This document shows positions 8,789-17,451 of a stretch of DNA of 64,000 bases, piece after piece (the stretch's first letter is position 1; every line of letters starts with the position of its first letter). Source of the DNA: Pseudomonas sp. MN1F (GTDB lineage: Bacteria > Pseudomonadota > Gammaproteobacteria > Pseudomonadales > Pseudomonadaceae); contig NZ_VZII01000062.1 of NCBI RefSeq assembly GCF_009391885.1, positions 1 to 64,000 on the forward strand. The letters run 5' to 3'. The notes under the pieces were generated by a model. That model did no database searches and was not told the origin of the DNA. It saw only the letters and a list, made by a program, of their open reading frames with translations. The translations under genes and the position numbers were made by a program.

Positions 8789-9409
8789 TCAGGCGAGCAG
8801 TTCTTGCAGCAACCCGCTGTAGCGCTGCTGCTGCTTCTTCAGCCGCAAGCGGTTGGCCACGAACACCGCCTTCAATTCTTCCAGCGCCACGTCGAAGTCG
8901 TCGTTGATGATGACGTACTCGTACTCGTCGTAGTGCTCCATCTCGCTGACGGCTTCCTTCATGCGCCCGGCGATGATCGCTTCGCTGTCCTGGCCACGGC
9001 CATCCAGACGCTCGCGCAGGGCCTGCTGGCTCGGCGGCAAGATGAACACCGAGCGTGCCTCGGGCATCAACTTGCGCACCTGCTGGGCGCCTTGCCAGTC
9101 GATTTCCAGGATCAGGTCATTGCCCCGGTCCAGCACCTCTTGCAGCGTGCTGCGCGAAGTCCCGTAGAAATTGCCGAACACTTCGGCGTGCTCGAGGAAG
9201 TCACCCTTGGTGATCAGCCCCTTGAAGTCGTCATGGCTGACGAAGTGGTAGTTCACGCCGTGCTCTTCACCCGGGCGCATGGCGCGGGTGGTGTGCGAGA
9301 CCGAGACGCTGACGCGTGGGTCGGCCTTGATCAGGGCGGTGACCAGGCTGGTCTTGCCAGCGCCGGACGGGGCCGAAACGATGTAGAGGGTGCCGCTGCT
9401 TTGATTCAT
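8789..9409 (-). CDS. gmk: Guanylate kinase
   Basis: A 206-residue guanylate kinase converting GMP to GDP with ATP. The P-loop SAPSGAGKTSL is at about residues 10-20, followed by the GMP-binding region (SVSHTTRAMRPGEEHGVNYHF, split over residues 38-58) and the lid. The ATG at 9409 (MNQSSGTLYIVSAPSGAGK) is preferred over the upstream 9448 because family members begin about 10 residues before the P-loop. It lies 13 bp after yicC on the same strand. In enterobacteria gmk abuts rpoZ-spoT; here the polyamine genes lie between them. Confidence 0.96.
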   Translation of the reverse strand: MNQSSGTLYIVSAPSGAGKTSLVTALIKADPRVSVSVSHTTRAMRPGEEHGVNYHFVSHDDFKGLITKGDFLEHAEVFGNFYGTSRSTLQEVLDRGNDLILEIDWQGAQQVRKLMPEARSVFILPPSQQALRERLDGRGQDSEAIIAGRMKEAVSEMEHYDEYEYVIINDDFDVALEELKAVFVANRLRLKKQQQRYSGLLQELLA

Positions 9410-9422
9410 GGTCGGGGTGGCC

Positions 9423-10286
9423 TTACTCGATGTTCTGTACTTGTTCACGCATCTGTTCGATCAACACCTTGAGGTTGACCGCCGCTTGCGTGCTGCGTGG
9501 GTCGAAGGCCTTGGAGCCCAAGGTGTTGGCTTCGCGGTTGAGTTCCTGCATCAGGAAGTCCAGGCGCCGGCCGGCGGCACCGCCGGACTTGAGCACTCGG
9601 CGCACTTCGTTGACGTGGGTGCTGAGGCGGTCGAGTTCCTCGGCGACGTCGCTCTTCTGCGCCAACAGTACCATCTCCTGCTCCAGGCGCTGCGGGTCGA
9701 GCTCGGCCTTCAGGTCACCGAAACGGTCGATGATTTTCTGCCGTTGGGTGGCGAGCATCTGCGGCACCAGGGCGCGCAGGGTGGTGACCTCGGTGGTCAT
9801 GTTGTCCAGGCGCTCGTTGATCAGCCGGGCCAGCTCCTGGCCTTCGCGCAGGCGCCCGGCCTTGAGTTCGGCCAGGGCTTCGTCGAACAGCGCCACGGCT
9901 TCGGCGTTCAGGGCCTGGGGGTCAGTGGCGTCGGCCACCAGCACGCCGGGCCAGGACAGCACTTCCAGCGGGTTGAGCGCCGCCGGCTGCTTGATCAGCC
10001 CGGCCACCTCTTCGGCAGCGGCGACCAGCTGCGCGGCGCGCTCGCGGTCGACCTTGAGCGGCTTGCCATTGCTGTCTTCGTGCAGGCGCAGGGTGCATTC
10101 GACCTTGCCGCGTGAGAGGCCCTGGCGCAGGCCCTCACGTACCGCGCCTTCAAGGTCGCGCAGGGCGTCTGGCAGGCGCAGGTGAGGTTCAAGGTAACGG
10201 TGGTTGACCGAGCGCAGTTCCCAGACCAGGGTGCCTTGGCTGCCTGCGCGTTCGACACGAGCAAAAGCGGTCATGCTGTGCACCAT
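9423..10286 (-). CDS. yicC: YicC/YloC family endoribonuclease
   Basis: A 287-residue YicC family protein with the characteristic start (MVHSMTAFARVER), the SVNHRYLE motif and the C-terminal FLMQELNREANTLGSKAF region. Family members act as metal-dependent endoribonucleases and affect sRNA turnover and stationary-phase survival. The gene sits upstream of gmk and divergent from rph, a context that ties it to RNA metabolism. Length and motifs match the family; no catalytic residue appears to be missing. Confidence 0.92.
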   Translation of the reverse strand: MVHSMTAFARVERAGSQGTLVWELRSVNHRYLEPHLRLPDALRDLEGAVREGLRQGLSRGKVECTLRLHEDSNGKPLKVDRERAAQLVAAAEEVAGLIKQPAALNPLEVLSWPGVLVADATDPQALNAEAVALFDEALAELKAGRLREGQELARLINERLDNMTTEVTTLRALVPQMLATQRQKIIDRFGDLKAELDPQRLEQEMVLLAQKSDVAEELDRLSTHVNEVRRVLKSGGAAGRRLDFLMQELNREANTLGSKAFDPRSTQAAVNLKVLIEQMREQVQNIE

Positions 10287-10448
10287 GGGAAGTACCTCGC
10301 GTTAATGAATTGAAGGCGCGCGATTGTAGCGCAGTGCGCACGTGGCGCCCAATCCGCCCATGTTACAGAGCACGTGCCCGCGAGTGGGAAAAGGCGACAG
10401 GCTGCCGGGAGCGCGACAATAGGCATGTCCTCCGTGGGCGACGGGCTC

Positions 10449-10454
10449 TATAAT
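10449..10454 (+). promoter_or_regulatory. Candidate -10 box for rph
   Basis: A consensus TATAAT lies 37 bp before the rph start codon in the 205-bp divergent yicC/rph space. No convincing -35 was found 16-18 bp upstream, so an activator or extended contacts may be needed. Confidence 0.45.
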
Positions 10455-10491
10455 GGCGGGCAGATTCAAAGTCCCAGTACAGGTATCCCAG

Positions 10492-11214
10492 ATGAAACGT
10501 CCAAGTGGTCGCGCCGCCGATCAGCTCCGCTCGATCCGCATCACCCGCAACTACACCAAGCACGCCGAAGGGTCGGTACTGGTCGAGTTCGGTGACACCA
10601 AGGTCATCTGCACGGTCAGCGTCGAAAACGGCGTACCGCGCTTCCTCAAAGGCCAGGGCCAAGGCTGGCTGACTGCCGAGTACGGCATGCTGCCGCGTTC
10701 CACCGGCGAGCGTAACCAGCGCGAAGCCAGCCGTGGCAAGCAAGGTGGCCGCACCCTGGAAATCCAGCGTCTGATCGGCCGTTCGCTGCGCGCCGCACTG
10801 GACATGAGCAAACTCGGTGACATCACCCTGTACATCGACTGCGACGTGATCCAGGCCGATGGCGGTACCCGCACCGCATCGATCACTGGCGCCATGGTCG
10901 CCCTGTGCGATGCCCTGGCGGTGATCAAGAAGCGCGGCGGCCTGAAGGCCGGCAACCCGCTCAAGCACATGATCGCTGCCGTATCGGTGGGCATGTACCA
11001 GGGCGAAGCGGTACTCGACCTGGACTACCTGGAAGACTCCGCAGCAGAAACCGACCTCAACGTGGTCATGACCAGCGCCGGTGGTTTCATCGAAGTGCAG
11101 GGCACCGCCGAAGGCGCACCGTTCCAGCCTGAAGACTTCAACGCCATGCTGGCGCTGGCGCAAAAGGGCATGAACGAAATTTTCGAACTGCAGCAGGCCG
11201 CACTGGCCGACTGA
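10492..11214 (+). CDS. rph: Ribonuclease PH
   Basis: A 240-residue phosphorolytic 3'-5' exoribonuclease that trims tRNA 3' ends and degrades structured RNA. It begins MKRPSGRAADQLRSIRITRN and keeps the core motifs (VLVEFGDTKVICTVSVE, and GGTRTASITGAMVAL with the phosphate-binding region). The ATG at 10492 matches the family start; the upstream in-frame ATG at 10453 lies on top of the probable promoter. Full length, with no truncation of the kind known in E. coli K-12. Confidence 0.96.
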   Translation: MKRPSGRAADQLRSIRITRNYTKHAEGSVLVEFGDTKVICTVSVENGVPRFLKGQGQGWLTAEYGMLPRSTGERNQREASRGKQGGRTLEIQRLIGRSLRAALDMSKLGDITLYIDCDVIQADGGTRTASITGAMVALCDALAVIKKRGGLKAGNPLKHMIAAVSVGMYQGEAVLDLDYLEDSAAETDLNVVMTSAGGFIEVQGTAEGAPFQPEDFNAMLALAQKGMNEIFELQQAALAD

Positions 11215-11237
11215 TCCCGGCCAGGGAGGTGAGGGGC

Positions 11238-11606
11238 ATGAACGATTCCGAACTGTCGGTCACCCCGCCCAATGCCGAAGTCCGGCAATGGGCGATGTTC
11301 TGTCACCTCTCCGCGCTGCTAGGCCTGGTGGTGCCCCTCGGGCACCTGCTGGGCCCGTTGGTGCTGTGGCACCTCAAGCGCGAGCAGGACCCCTTCATCG
11401 ATGCCCAAGGCAAGGAAGCGCTGAACTTCCAGATCAACGTGACCATTGCCGGGTTCATCTGTAGCGCCCTGATGTTCGTGGTCATCGGCTTCGTGCTGTT
11501 CCCGGTGCTGATGCTGGCGGTACTGATCCTGATCATCCTGGCGGCGGTCAGGGCCAATGAAGGCAAGGCGTATCGCTACCCCTTCATCTGGCGACCGATC
11601 CAATAA
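11238..11606 (+). CDS. DUF4870 small membrane protein
   Basis: A 122-residue protein of the DUF4870 (Tic20-like) family with about three hydrophobic helices. Typical motifs are WAMFCHLSALLG near the N-terminus, the amphipathic QGKEALNFQIN segment and the C-terminal GKAYRYPF. It should sit in the inner membrane; function is unknown. The ATG at 11238 has GGAGG at the right spacing; an in-frame GTG at 11229 is less likely. It follows rph by 23 bp and is probably co-transcribed with it. Confidence 0.82.
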   Translation: MNDSELSVTPPNAEVRQWAMFCHLSALLGLVVPLGHLLGPLVLWHLKREQDPFIDAQGKEALNFQINVTIAGFICSALMFVVIGFVLFPVLMLAVLILIILAAVRANEGKAYRYPFIWRPIQ

Positions 11607-11635
11607 AAAAGGGCCGCTTTCGCGGCCCTTTTTCT
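11605..11635. terminator. Bidirectional terminator between DUF4870 gene and crc
   Basis: A-run, GGGCCGC (11611-11617), TTTC loop, GCGGCCC (11622-11628), then TTTTTC. The flanking A and T runs make it functional in both directions between convergent genes. Confidence 0.9.
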
Positions 11636-12414
11636 TAGATGGTCAACGTCCAGTCATAGTCGACAATCAGCGGCGCATGTTGCGAGAAGCGCGGCTGACG
11701 CGGCAGGCGGGCGTTGCGCACGAAGCGGCGCAGGCCCGGGGTAAGGATCTGGTAGTCGAACCGGTAGCCCAGGTTGAGCATCTCGGCCTGCTCGTTGTCC
11801 GGCCACCAGCTGTACTGGTCGCCTTCACGGCTGACTTCGCGCAAGGCATCGACATAGCCCATGTCGCCGGTGATCGCATCCATCCACGCCCGCTCTGGCG
11901 GCAGGAAGCCCGGCGACTGCTGGCTGTCACGCCAGTTCTTGATGTCGAGCTTCTGCTGCGCCACGTAGAACGAGCCGCAATAGATGTACTCACGACGCTT
12001 GCGACGCTGTTTGTCCAGGTACTTGGCGAAGTCGTCCATCAACTTGAACTTCTGGTTCAAGTCTTCGTCACCGTTCATACCCGAAGGCAGCAGCAGGCTG
12101 GCAATACTGACTTTGTCGAAATCTGCTTGCAGATAACGCCCGTAGCGATCGGCTGTCTCGAAACCCAGGCCGGTGATGACTGCCTTGGGCTGCATGCGCG
12201 AGTACAGTGCCACGCCACCTTGGGCGGGTACCTCCGCGTCGCAGGCATAAAGGAAATAGCCATCGAGCTGGAAAGCTGGGTCGTCGAGTTCAAAGGCCGA
12301 GGCGCGGGTATCCTGAAGGCAGATGACGTCGGCATTCTGGGCTTGCAGCCAGCTGAGCAATCCACGCTCGGCCGCAGCCTGAATGCCATTCACGTTCACA
12401 CTGATGATCCGCAT
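11635..12414 (-). CDS. crc: Catabolite repression control protein Crc (ExoIII/EEP fold, inactive)
   Basis: A 259-residue protein of the exonuclease III/endonuclease fold. The start MRIISVNVNGIQAAAERGL and the total length match Pseudomonas Crc. Catalytic motifs of true nucleases are lost: the usual G-D-x-N is C-G-S-F-Y here, and the C-terminal S-D-H is S-Q-H-A-P. Crc does not cut nucleic acid; it stabilises Hfq on A-rich targets to block translation of catabolic genes when preferred carbon sources are present. It is divergent from pyrE by 80 bp, as in other pseudomonads. Confidence 0.93.
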   Translation of the reverse strand: MRIISVNVNGIQAAAERGLLSWLQAQNADVICLQDTRASAFELDDPAFQLDGYFLYACDAEVPAQGGVALYSRMQPKAVITGLGFETADRYGRYLQADFDKVSIASLLLPSGMNGDEDLNQKFKLMDDFAKYLDKQRRKRREYIYCGSFYVAQQKLDIKNWRDSQQSPGFLPPERAWMDAITGDMGYVDALREVSREGDQYSWWPDNEQAEMLNLGYRFDYQILTPGLRRFVRNARLPRQPRFSQHAPLIVDYDWTLTI

Positions 12415-12494
12415 AAATGGCCCCAAAAATCTCGTGCGTGTATGATACCCGAGCTCAACCCATTTAGCTAAATCCGTGGTGTCCGGGACCTTAC

Positions 12495-13136
12495 ATGCAG
12501 CCGTATCAGCGCGACTTCATCCGTTTTGCCATCGATCGCGGCGTGCTGCGCTTCGGTGAATTCACCCTGAAATCGGGGCGTACCAGCCCGTATTTCTTCA
12601 ATGCCGGCCTGTTCAACACCGGTTCCGCCCTTGCGCAACTGGGCCGTTGCTACGCGGCAGCCATCGTCGACAGCAAGATCCCGTTCGACGTGCTGTTCGG
12701 CCCGGCCTACAAGGGTATCCCCCTGGCGGCAACCACTGCCGTGGCCCTGGCCGATCAGCATCAGCTCGATGTGCCTTGGTGCTTCAACCGCAAGGAAGCC
12801 AAGGATCACGGCGAAGGCGGTAGCCTGGTGGGCGCGCCGCTGGCCGGTGATGTGCTGATCATCGACGACGTGATCACTGCCGGTACCGCGATTCGTGAAG
12901 TGATGCAGATCATCAATGCCCAGCAGGCCAAGGCCGCTGGCGTGCTGATCGCGCTGAACCGCGAAGAGCGTGGTAATGGCGAGCTGTCGGCGATCCAGGA
13001 AGTGGAGCGCGACTTTGGCATTCCGGTGGTCAGCATCGTTTCGCTGACCCAGGTGCTGGAGTTCCTGGCAGACGACCCGCAGCTCAAGCAGCATCTGCCG
13101 GCTGTCGAGGCTTACCGGGCGCAATACGGGATCTGA
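12495..13136 (+). CDS. pyrE: Orotate phosphoribosyltransferase
   Basis: A 213-residue enzyme that joins orotate and PRPP to form orotidine monophosphate in pyrimidine synthesis. The PRPP-binding motif VLIIDDVITAGTA is intact, as are FGPAYKGIPLAA and the catalytic-loop segment CFNRKEAKDHGEGG. The start MQPYQRDFIRFAI is the family start. It is divergent from crc and followed by a strong terminator, so it is probably monocistronic. Confidence 0.97.
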   Translation: MQPYQRDFIRFAIDRGVLRFGEFTLKSGRTSPYFFNAGLFNTGSALAQLGRCYAAAIVDSKIPFDVLFGPAYKGIPLAATTAVALADQHQLDVPWCFNRKEAKDHGEGGSLVGAPLAGDVLIIDDVITAGTAIREVMQIINAQQAKAAGVLIALNREERGNGELSAIQEVERDFGIPVVSIVSLTQVLEFLADDPQLKQHLPAVEAYRAQYGI

Positions 13137-13152
13137 TCCTGGCCTGGTAATG

Positions 13153-13183
13153 AAAAAGGCGACCCATCGGGTCGCCTTTTTCG
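13153..13183. terminator. Bidirectional terminator between pyrE and argB
   Basis: A-run, GGCGACCC (13158-13165), ATC loop, GGGTCGCC (13169-13176), then TTTTT. Symmetrical A and T flanks suit the convergent pair. Confidence 0.92.
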
Positions 13184-13201
13184 TTTCTGCTGCCGGGCAG
13201 A

Positions 13202-14110
13202 TTATGCGTGACGCTTGCGGTTGGTGATCAGGGTGCCGACGCCGCTGTCGGTGAAGATCTCCAGCAGAACCGCGTTCGGCACGCGGCCGTCGACGATGTG
13301 CGAGCTGTTGACGCCGCCCTGGACCGCTTCCAGCGCGCACTTGATCTTCGGCAGCATGCCGCCGTAGATGGTGCCGTCGGCGATCAGCTCATTGACCTGC
13401 TCGGTGGTCAGGCCGGTCAGGACCTGGCCCTGCTTGTCCATCAGGCCGGCGATGTTGGTCAGCAGCATCAGCTTCTCAGCCTTCAGCGCTTCAGCAACCT
13501 TGCCCGCCACCAGGTCGGCGTTGATGTTGTACGACTCACCGTTGGCGCCCACGCCAATTGGCGCGATCACCGGGATGAAGTCGCCTTTCACCAGCATGTT
13601 CAGCAGGTCGGTGTTGACGCTGACCACTTCGCCGACGTGACCGATGTCGATGATTTCCGGCTGGGTCATCTCTGGGGTCTGGCGGCTGACGGTGAGCTTC
13701 TTCGCACGAATCAGCTCGGCGTCCTTGCCGGTCAGGCCGATGGCGCTGCCGCCGTGGCGGTTGATCAGGTTGACGATGTCCTTGTTGACCTGGCCGCCGA
13801 GGACCATTTCCACCACGTCCATGGTCGCGGCGTCGGTGACGCGCATGCCATCGATGAAGTGGCTCTCGATCGACAGGCGCTTGAGCAGGTCGCCGATCTG
13901 CGGGCCGCCACCGTGCACGACTACCGGGTTGATGCCCACGGCCTTCATCAGCACGATGTCACGGGCAAAGCCGGTCTTGAGCTCTTCGCTCTCCATCGCG
14001 TTGCCGCCGTACTTGATCACCAGGGTCTTGCCGACAAAGCGGCGAATGTAAGGCAGTGCTTCGGACAAAACCTCGGCTACATGGGAAGCGGCATCGCGAT
14101 CGAGGGTCAT
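13202..14110 (-). CDS. argB: Acetylglutamate kinase
   Basis: A 302-residue amino-acid kinase that phosphorylates N-acetylglutamate, the second step of arginine synthesis. It has the nucleotide-binding VIKYGGNAM, the substrate motif VVVHGGGPQIGDLL and the C-terminal NAVLLEIFTDSGVGTLI. The extended N-terminal helix (about residues 1-20) is typical of the hexameric, arginine-inhibited type. It lies 27-30 bp downstream of algC on the same strand, an arrangement conserved in Pseudomonas. Confidence 0.97.
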   Translation of the reverse strand: MTLDRDAASHVAEVLSEALPYIRRFVGKTLVIKYGGNAMESEELKTGFARDIVLMKAVGINPVVVHGGGPQIGDLLKRLSIESHFIDGMRVTDAATMDVVEMVLGGQVNKDIVNLINRHGGSAIGLTGKDAELIRAKKLTVSRQTPEMTQPEIIDIGHVGEVVSVNTDLLNMLVKGDFIPVIAPIGVGANGESYNINADLVAGKVAEALKAEKLMLLTNIAGLMDKQGQVLTGLTTEQVNELIADGTIYGGMLPKIKCALEAVQGGVNSSHIVDGRVPNAVLLEIFTDSGVGTLITNRKRHA

Positions 14111-14140
14111 GCAGGGCTCCTGTAAGGAACAGATAGTCGG

Positions 14141-15538
14141 TCAGAACGGCAGTTGCAGATCAGGGGCTACCCGCAGCAACTGGGCACGGAAAACATCCTT
14201 GATACGTTGCAACTCGGCGGCGCTTTCAGCCTCGAAACGCAGCACCAGCACCGGTGTGGTGTTGGAAGCGCGGACCAGGCCCCAGCCGCTGGCGTAGTCG
14301 ACCCGCACACCGTCGATGGTGGTCAGGTTGGCTTCGCCCCAGTCGGCGTCGCGTTGCAGTGCATCAATGATGCTGAATTTACCCTCGTCGGTCACATCAA
14401 TATTGATTTCCGGCGTGGAAATATCGTTCGGGAAGGCGGCGAACAGGTCTTCGGCGTTCTGCGAGGCCTTGCTGAGGATCTCCAGCAGGCGTGCGGCGCT
14501 GTAGATGCCGTCGTCGAAACCGTACCAGCGTTCCTTGATGAAGATATGCCCGCTCATCTCGCCAGCCAGCAGCGAGCCGGTCTGTTTCATCTTCTTCTTG
14601 ATCAGCGAGTGGCCGGTTTTCCACATCAGGGCGCGGCCACCGTGCTGTTCGATCAGCGGGGTCAGGCGGCGAGTGCATTTGACGTCGAAGATGATCTCGG
14701 CGCCCGGGTTGCGTTCCAGCACGTCCAGGGCGAACAGCATCAGCAGGCGATCGGGGTAGACGATGTTGCCGGTATTGGTTACCACGCCCACGCGGTCACC
14801 GTCGCCGTCGAAGGCCAGGCCGATGTCGGCACCGGTTTCCTTGACCTTGGCGATCAGGTCTTCGAGGTTTTCCGGCTTGCCCGGGTCCGGGTGGTGGTTG
14901 GGGAAGTTGCCGTCCACCTCGCAGAACAGCGGGATGACTTCGCAGCCCAGGGCTTCGATCAGCTGCGGCGCGACCACACCGGCGGCGCCGTTGCCGCAAT
15001 CGACCACGACCTTGAGCTTCTTCGCCAGCTTCACGTCGGCAACGATCTGCTGGAAGTAGCGATCAAGGATCTCGACCTTTTGCACGCTGCCTTCGCCGCT
15101 CGGCACGTCGTTGGTCTTCAGGCGGGTCAGCAGGGCCTGAATCTGCTCGTTGGCCAAGGTGTCACCCGCGATGACGATCTTGAAGCCGTTGTAGTCCGAC
15201 GGGTTGTGGCTGCCGGTGAGCATCACGCCTGACTTGCCGGCCAGCACGTTGGCGGCGTAGTACAGGGCAGGGGTCGGTACCAGGCCGACGTCGCTGACCT
15301 GGCAACCGGCATCGACCAGGCCTTTGATCAACTGCTCGACCAGCATCGGGCCAGACAGGCGGCCATCGCGGCCAACGGAAATCTGCGGTTCGCCCTGGGC
15401 GATGGTCTGCGCGCCGATGGCGCGGCCGATCCAGTAGGCGGTTTCGCCGTGCAGGGTCTTGCCGACCACGCCACGGATGTCATAGGCGCGGAAGATGCTT
15501 TCCGGCAGTGCCGGGACCAGGTGGGCCATGTCGTTCAT
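14141..15538 (-). CDS. algC: Phosphomannomutase/phosphoglucomutase
   Basis: A 465-residue alpha-D-phosphohexomutase interconverting mannose 1-/6- and glucose 1-/6-phosphates for alginate, LPS, Psl-type polysaccharide and rhamnolipid precursors. The phosphoserine loop VMLTGSHNPSDYNGF (serine about residue 110), metal loop FDGDGDRVG and sugar-binding GEMSGHIF are intact. The start at 15538 has GGAG at proper spacing; the ATG at 15553, five codons upstream in frame, lacks one but cannot be excluded. It precedes argB. Confidence 0.94.
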   Translation of the reverse strand: MNDMAHLVPALPESIFRAYDIRGVVGKTLHGETAYWIGRAIGAQTIAQGEPQISVGRDGRLSGPMLVEQLIKGLVDAGCQVSDVGLVPTPALYYAANVLAGKSGVMLTGSHNPSDYNGFKIVIAGDTLANEQIQALLTRLKTNDVPSGEGSVQKVEILDRYFQQIVADVKLAKKLKVVVDCGNGAAGVVAPQLIEALGCEVIPLFCEVDGNFPNHHPDPGKPENLEDLIAKVKETGADIGLAFDGDGDRVGVVTNTGNIVYPDRLLMLFALDVLERNPGAEIIFDVKCTRRLTPLIEQHGGRALMWKTGHSLIKKKMKQTGSLLAGEMSGHIFIKERWYGFDDGIYSAARLLEILSKASQNAEDLFAAFPNDISTPEINIDVTDEGKFSIIDALQRDADWGEANLTTIDGVRVDYASGWGLVRASNTTPVLVLRFEAESAAELQRIKDVFRAQLLRVAPDLQLPF

Positions 15539-15649
15539 CTCGGGAAACTCCATTAGTCAAAGGCTTTCTGGGCAGGCGCAAACTGAACGCTTGGACGGTT
15601 GAATCGCCAGAGAGTTCGCCATCCTTGGCCTGAACGGTTATTGGTCGGC

Positions 15650-16105
15650 TCAGTGGCTACCGGAATGGCCGAAGCCGCCCGTGCCGCGCTGGCTCTCGTC
15701 GAAGGTCTCGACGATGTCGAAATGTGCTTGTACCACAGGAACCAGGACAAGTTGAGCGATGCGCTCGCCAACGGCGATGGTGAACGGCGTGTTGCCACGG
15801 TTCCAGCACGACACCATCAGCTCGCCCTGGTAGTCCGAGTCGATCAGGCCGACCAGGTTGCCGAGCACGATGCCGTGTTTGTGGCCCAGGCCCGAGCGCG
15901 GCAGGATCATGGCCGCCAGGCCCGGGTCGCCGATGTAGATCGACAGGCCGGTCGGGATCAGCAGGGTCTGGCCCGGCTCGAGGACGGTGTCCTCTTTCAG
16001 CAGGGCGCGCAGGTCGAGGCCGGCGGAGCCCGGGGTGGCGTATTGCGGCAGCGGGAATTCGCTGCCCAGGCGTGGGTCGAGGATCTTGGCTTGAAGAGCG
16101 TGCAT
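15650..16105 (-). CDS. dut: dUTP diphosphatase
   Basis: A 151-residue trimeric dUTPase that converts dUTP to dUMP, keeping uracil out of DNA and feeding thymidylate synthesis. All five motifs are seen: ATPGSAGLDLRA, PRSGLGHKHG, GNLVGLIDSDYQGEL, GERIAQLVLVPV and the C-terminal RGTGGFGHSG arm. It starts five bases after coaBC ends, so the two are probably one transcript. Confidence 0.97.
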   Translation of the reverse strand: MHALQAKILDPRLGSEFPLPQYATPGSAGLDLRALLKEDTVLEPGQTLLIPTGLSIYIGDPGLAAMILPRSGLGHKHGIVLGNLVGLIDSDYQGELMVSCWNRGNTPFTIAVGERIAQLVLVPVVQAHFDIVETFDESQRGTGGFGHSGSH

Positions 16106-16110
16106 GTAAC

Positions 16111-17322
16111 TTATTGAACCTGATTGAGCCGTTCGGCGATGAAGGCGACCAGTTGCCGGGCGATCTTGCCCTTGCTGGTCTGCGCGAAGAGAGTCTGGTG
16201 CTGCTGGCGGTCGATCACGGTCAGGGCGTTCTCCTCGCTGTTGAAGCCGATGCTGGGGTTGGCCACATCATTGGCGACGATCAGGTCGAGGTTCTTGTCC
16301 TTGAGCTTGCGCGTGGCGTAATCGAGCAAGTGTTCGGTCTCGGCGGCGAAGCCGACGCTGAACGGGCGGTCGGCGCGGCCAGCGAGGGTGGCAAGGATAT
16401 CGGGATTGCGCACCATCTGCAGCAGCATGCCGTCGCCGGTCGTAGGATCCTTCTTGAGCTTTTGCGGGGCGACCACCTCCGGGCGGTAGTCCGCGACCGC
16501 TGCGGAAGCAATGAACAGGTCGCACGGCATGGCGGCTTCACAGGCTGCGAGCATGTCCCGCGCGCTGACTACGTCGATACGCTGAACGCGATCGGGCGTC
16601 TGCAGGTGCACAGGGCCGGTGACGAGGGTCACCCGAGCACCGGCTTCGGCGGCGGCTTCGGCCAAGGCGAAGCCCATCTTGCCGGAGCTATGATTGGTGA
16701 TGTAGCGCACCGGGTCGATGTTTTCCTGGGTCGGGCCGGCGGTAATCAGCACGTGTTTGCCGGTCAGCGCCTGGCGCTTGAAGCTTTCTGCGGCGCACCA
16801 GGCCAGGTCGGTGGCTTCGAGCATGCGGCCCAGGCCCACGTCGCCACAGGCCTGGCTGCCGGAGGCCGGGCCGAACACCTGGATGCCGCGGCTCTTGAGC
16901 AGGTCAAGGTTGGCCTGGGTGGCCGGGTCGCGCCACATCGCCTGGTTCATCGCCGGGGCCACGGCCACGGTGGCGTCGGTGGCCAGCACCAGGGTGGTCA
17001 GCAGGTCGTCGGCCATGCCCTGGGCCAGGCGCGCCATGAGGTCGGCGGTGGCCGGGGCGATCAGCACCAGGTCGGCCCACTTGGCCAGTTCGATGTGGCC
17101 CATGGCCGCTTCGGCGGCAGGGTCGAGCAGATCCATGTGCACCGGGTGGCCAGACAGCGCCTGCAGGGTCAGCGGGGTGATGAATTCGGCACCACCACGG
17201 GTCATGACGACGCGCACCTGCGCGCCGTGCTCCAGGAGTCGGCGAATCAGCTCGGCACTTTTGTAGGCGGCAATGCCACCTCCGACGCCGAGAACGATGC
17301 GCTTGCGATACAGCCGCTGCAT
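16111..17322 (-). CDS. coaBC: Bifunctional phosphopantothenoylcysteine decarboxylase/synthase
   Basis: A 403-residue fused enzyme of coenzyme A synthesis. The N-terminal CoaC half (about 1-190) is a flavodoxin-like FMN decarboxylase with GVGGGIAAYKSAELIRRL and the catalytic cysteine motif SGSQACGDVGLGRM. The C-terminal CoaB half ligates cysteine to 4'-phosphopantothenate, with VLITAGPTQENIDPVRYI and the dimer motif NHSSGKMG. The ATG at 17322 (MQRLYRKRIVLGVGGG) is preferred over the longer reading frame, whose extra 30 residues look non-coding. Formerly called dfp. Confidence 0.96.
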   Translation of the reverse strand: MQRLYRKRIVLGVGGGIAAYKSAELIRRLLEHGAQVRVVMTRGGAEFITPLTLQALSGHPVHMDLLDPAAEAAMGHIELAKWADLVLIAPATADLMARLAQGMADDLLTTLVLATDATVAVAPAMNQAMWRDPATQANLDLLKSRGIQVFGPASGSQACGDVGLGRMLEATDLAWCAAESFKRQALTGKHVLITAGPTQENIDPVRYITNHSSGKMGFALAEAAAEAGARVTLVTGPVHLQTPDRVQRIDVVSARDMLAACEAAMPCDLFIASAAVADYRPEVVAPQKLKKDPTTGDGMLLQMVRNPDILATLAGRADRPFSVGFAAETEHLLDYATRKLKDKNLDLIVANDVANPSIGFNSEENALTVIDRQQHQTLFAQTSKGKIARQLVAFIAERLNQVQ

Positions 17323-17451
17323 AGGCTTGCCTTTTTCCAGTGAGAGCGGGCGGCGACGTTTGCAAATGCCTGCGGCAGAACGTCGCATGTACGAGGCGAA
17401 ATAGATTAACACAGGGCCGAAACGGGCCGCAGCAGGGGCAGGGGAGCGGGG

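Noticed and set aside
11635..12414. Exonuclease III (xthA)
   Set aside because: The fold is right but the catalytic motifs are missing and the sequence matches Crc, so a nuclease name would be wrong.
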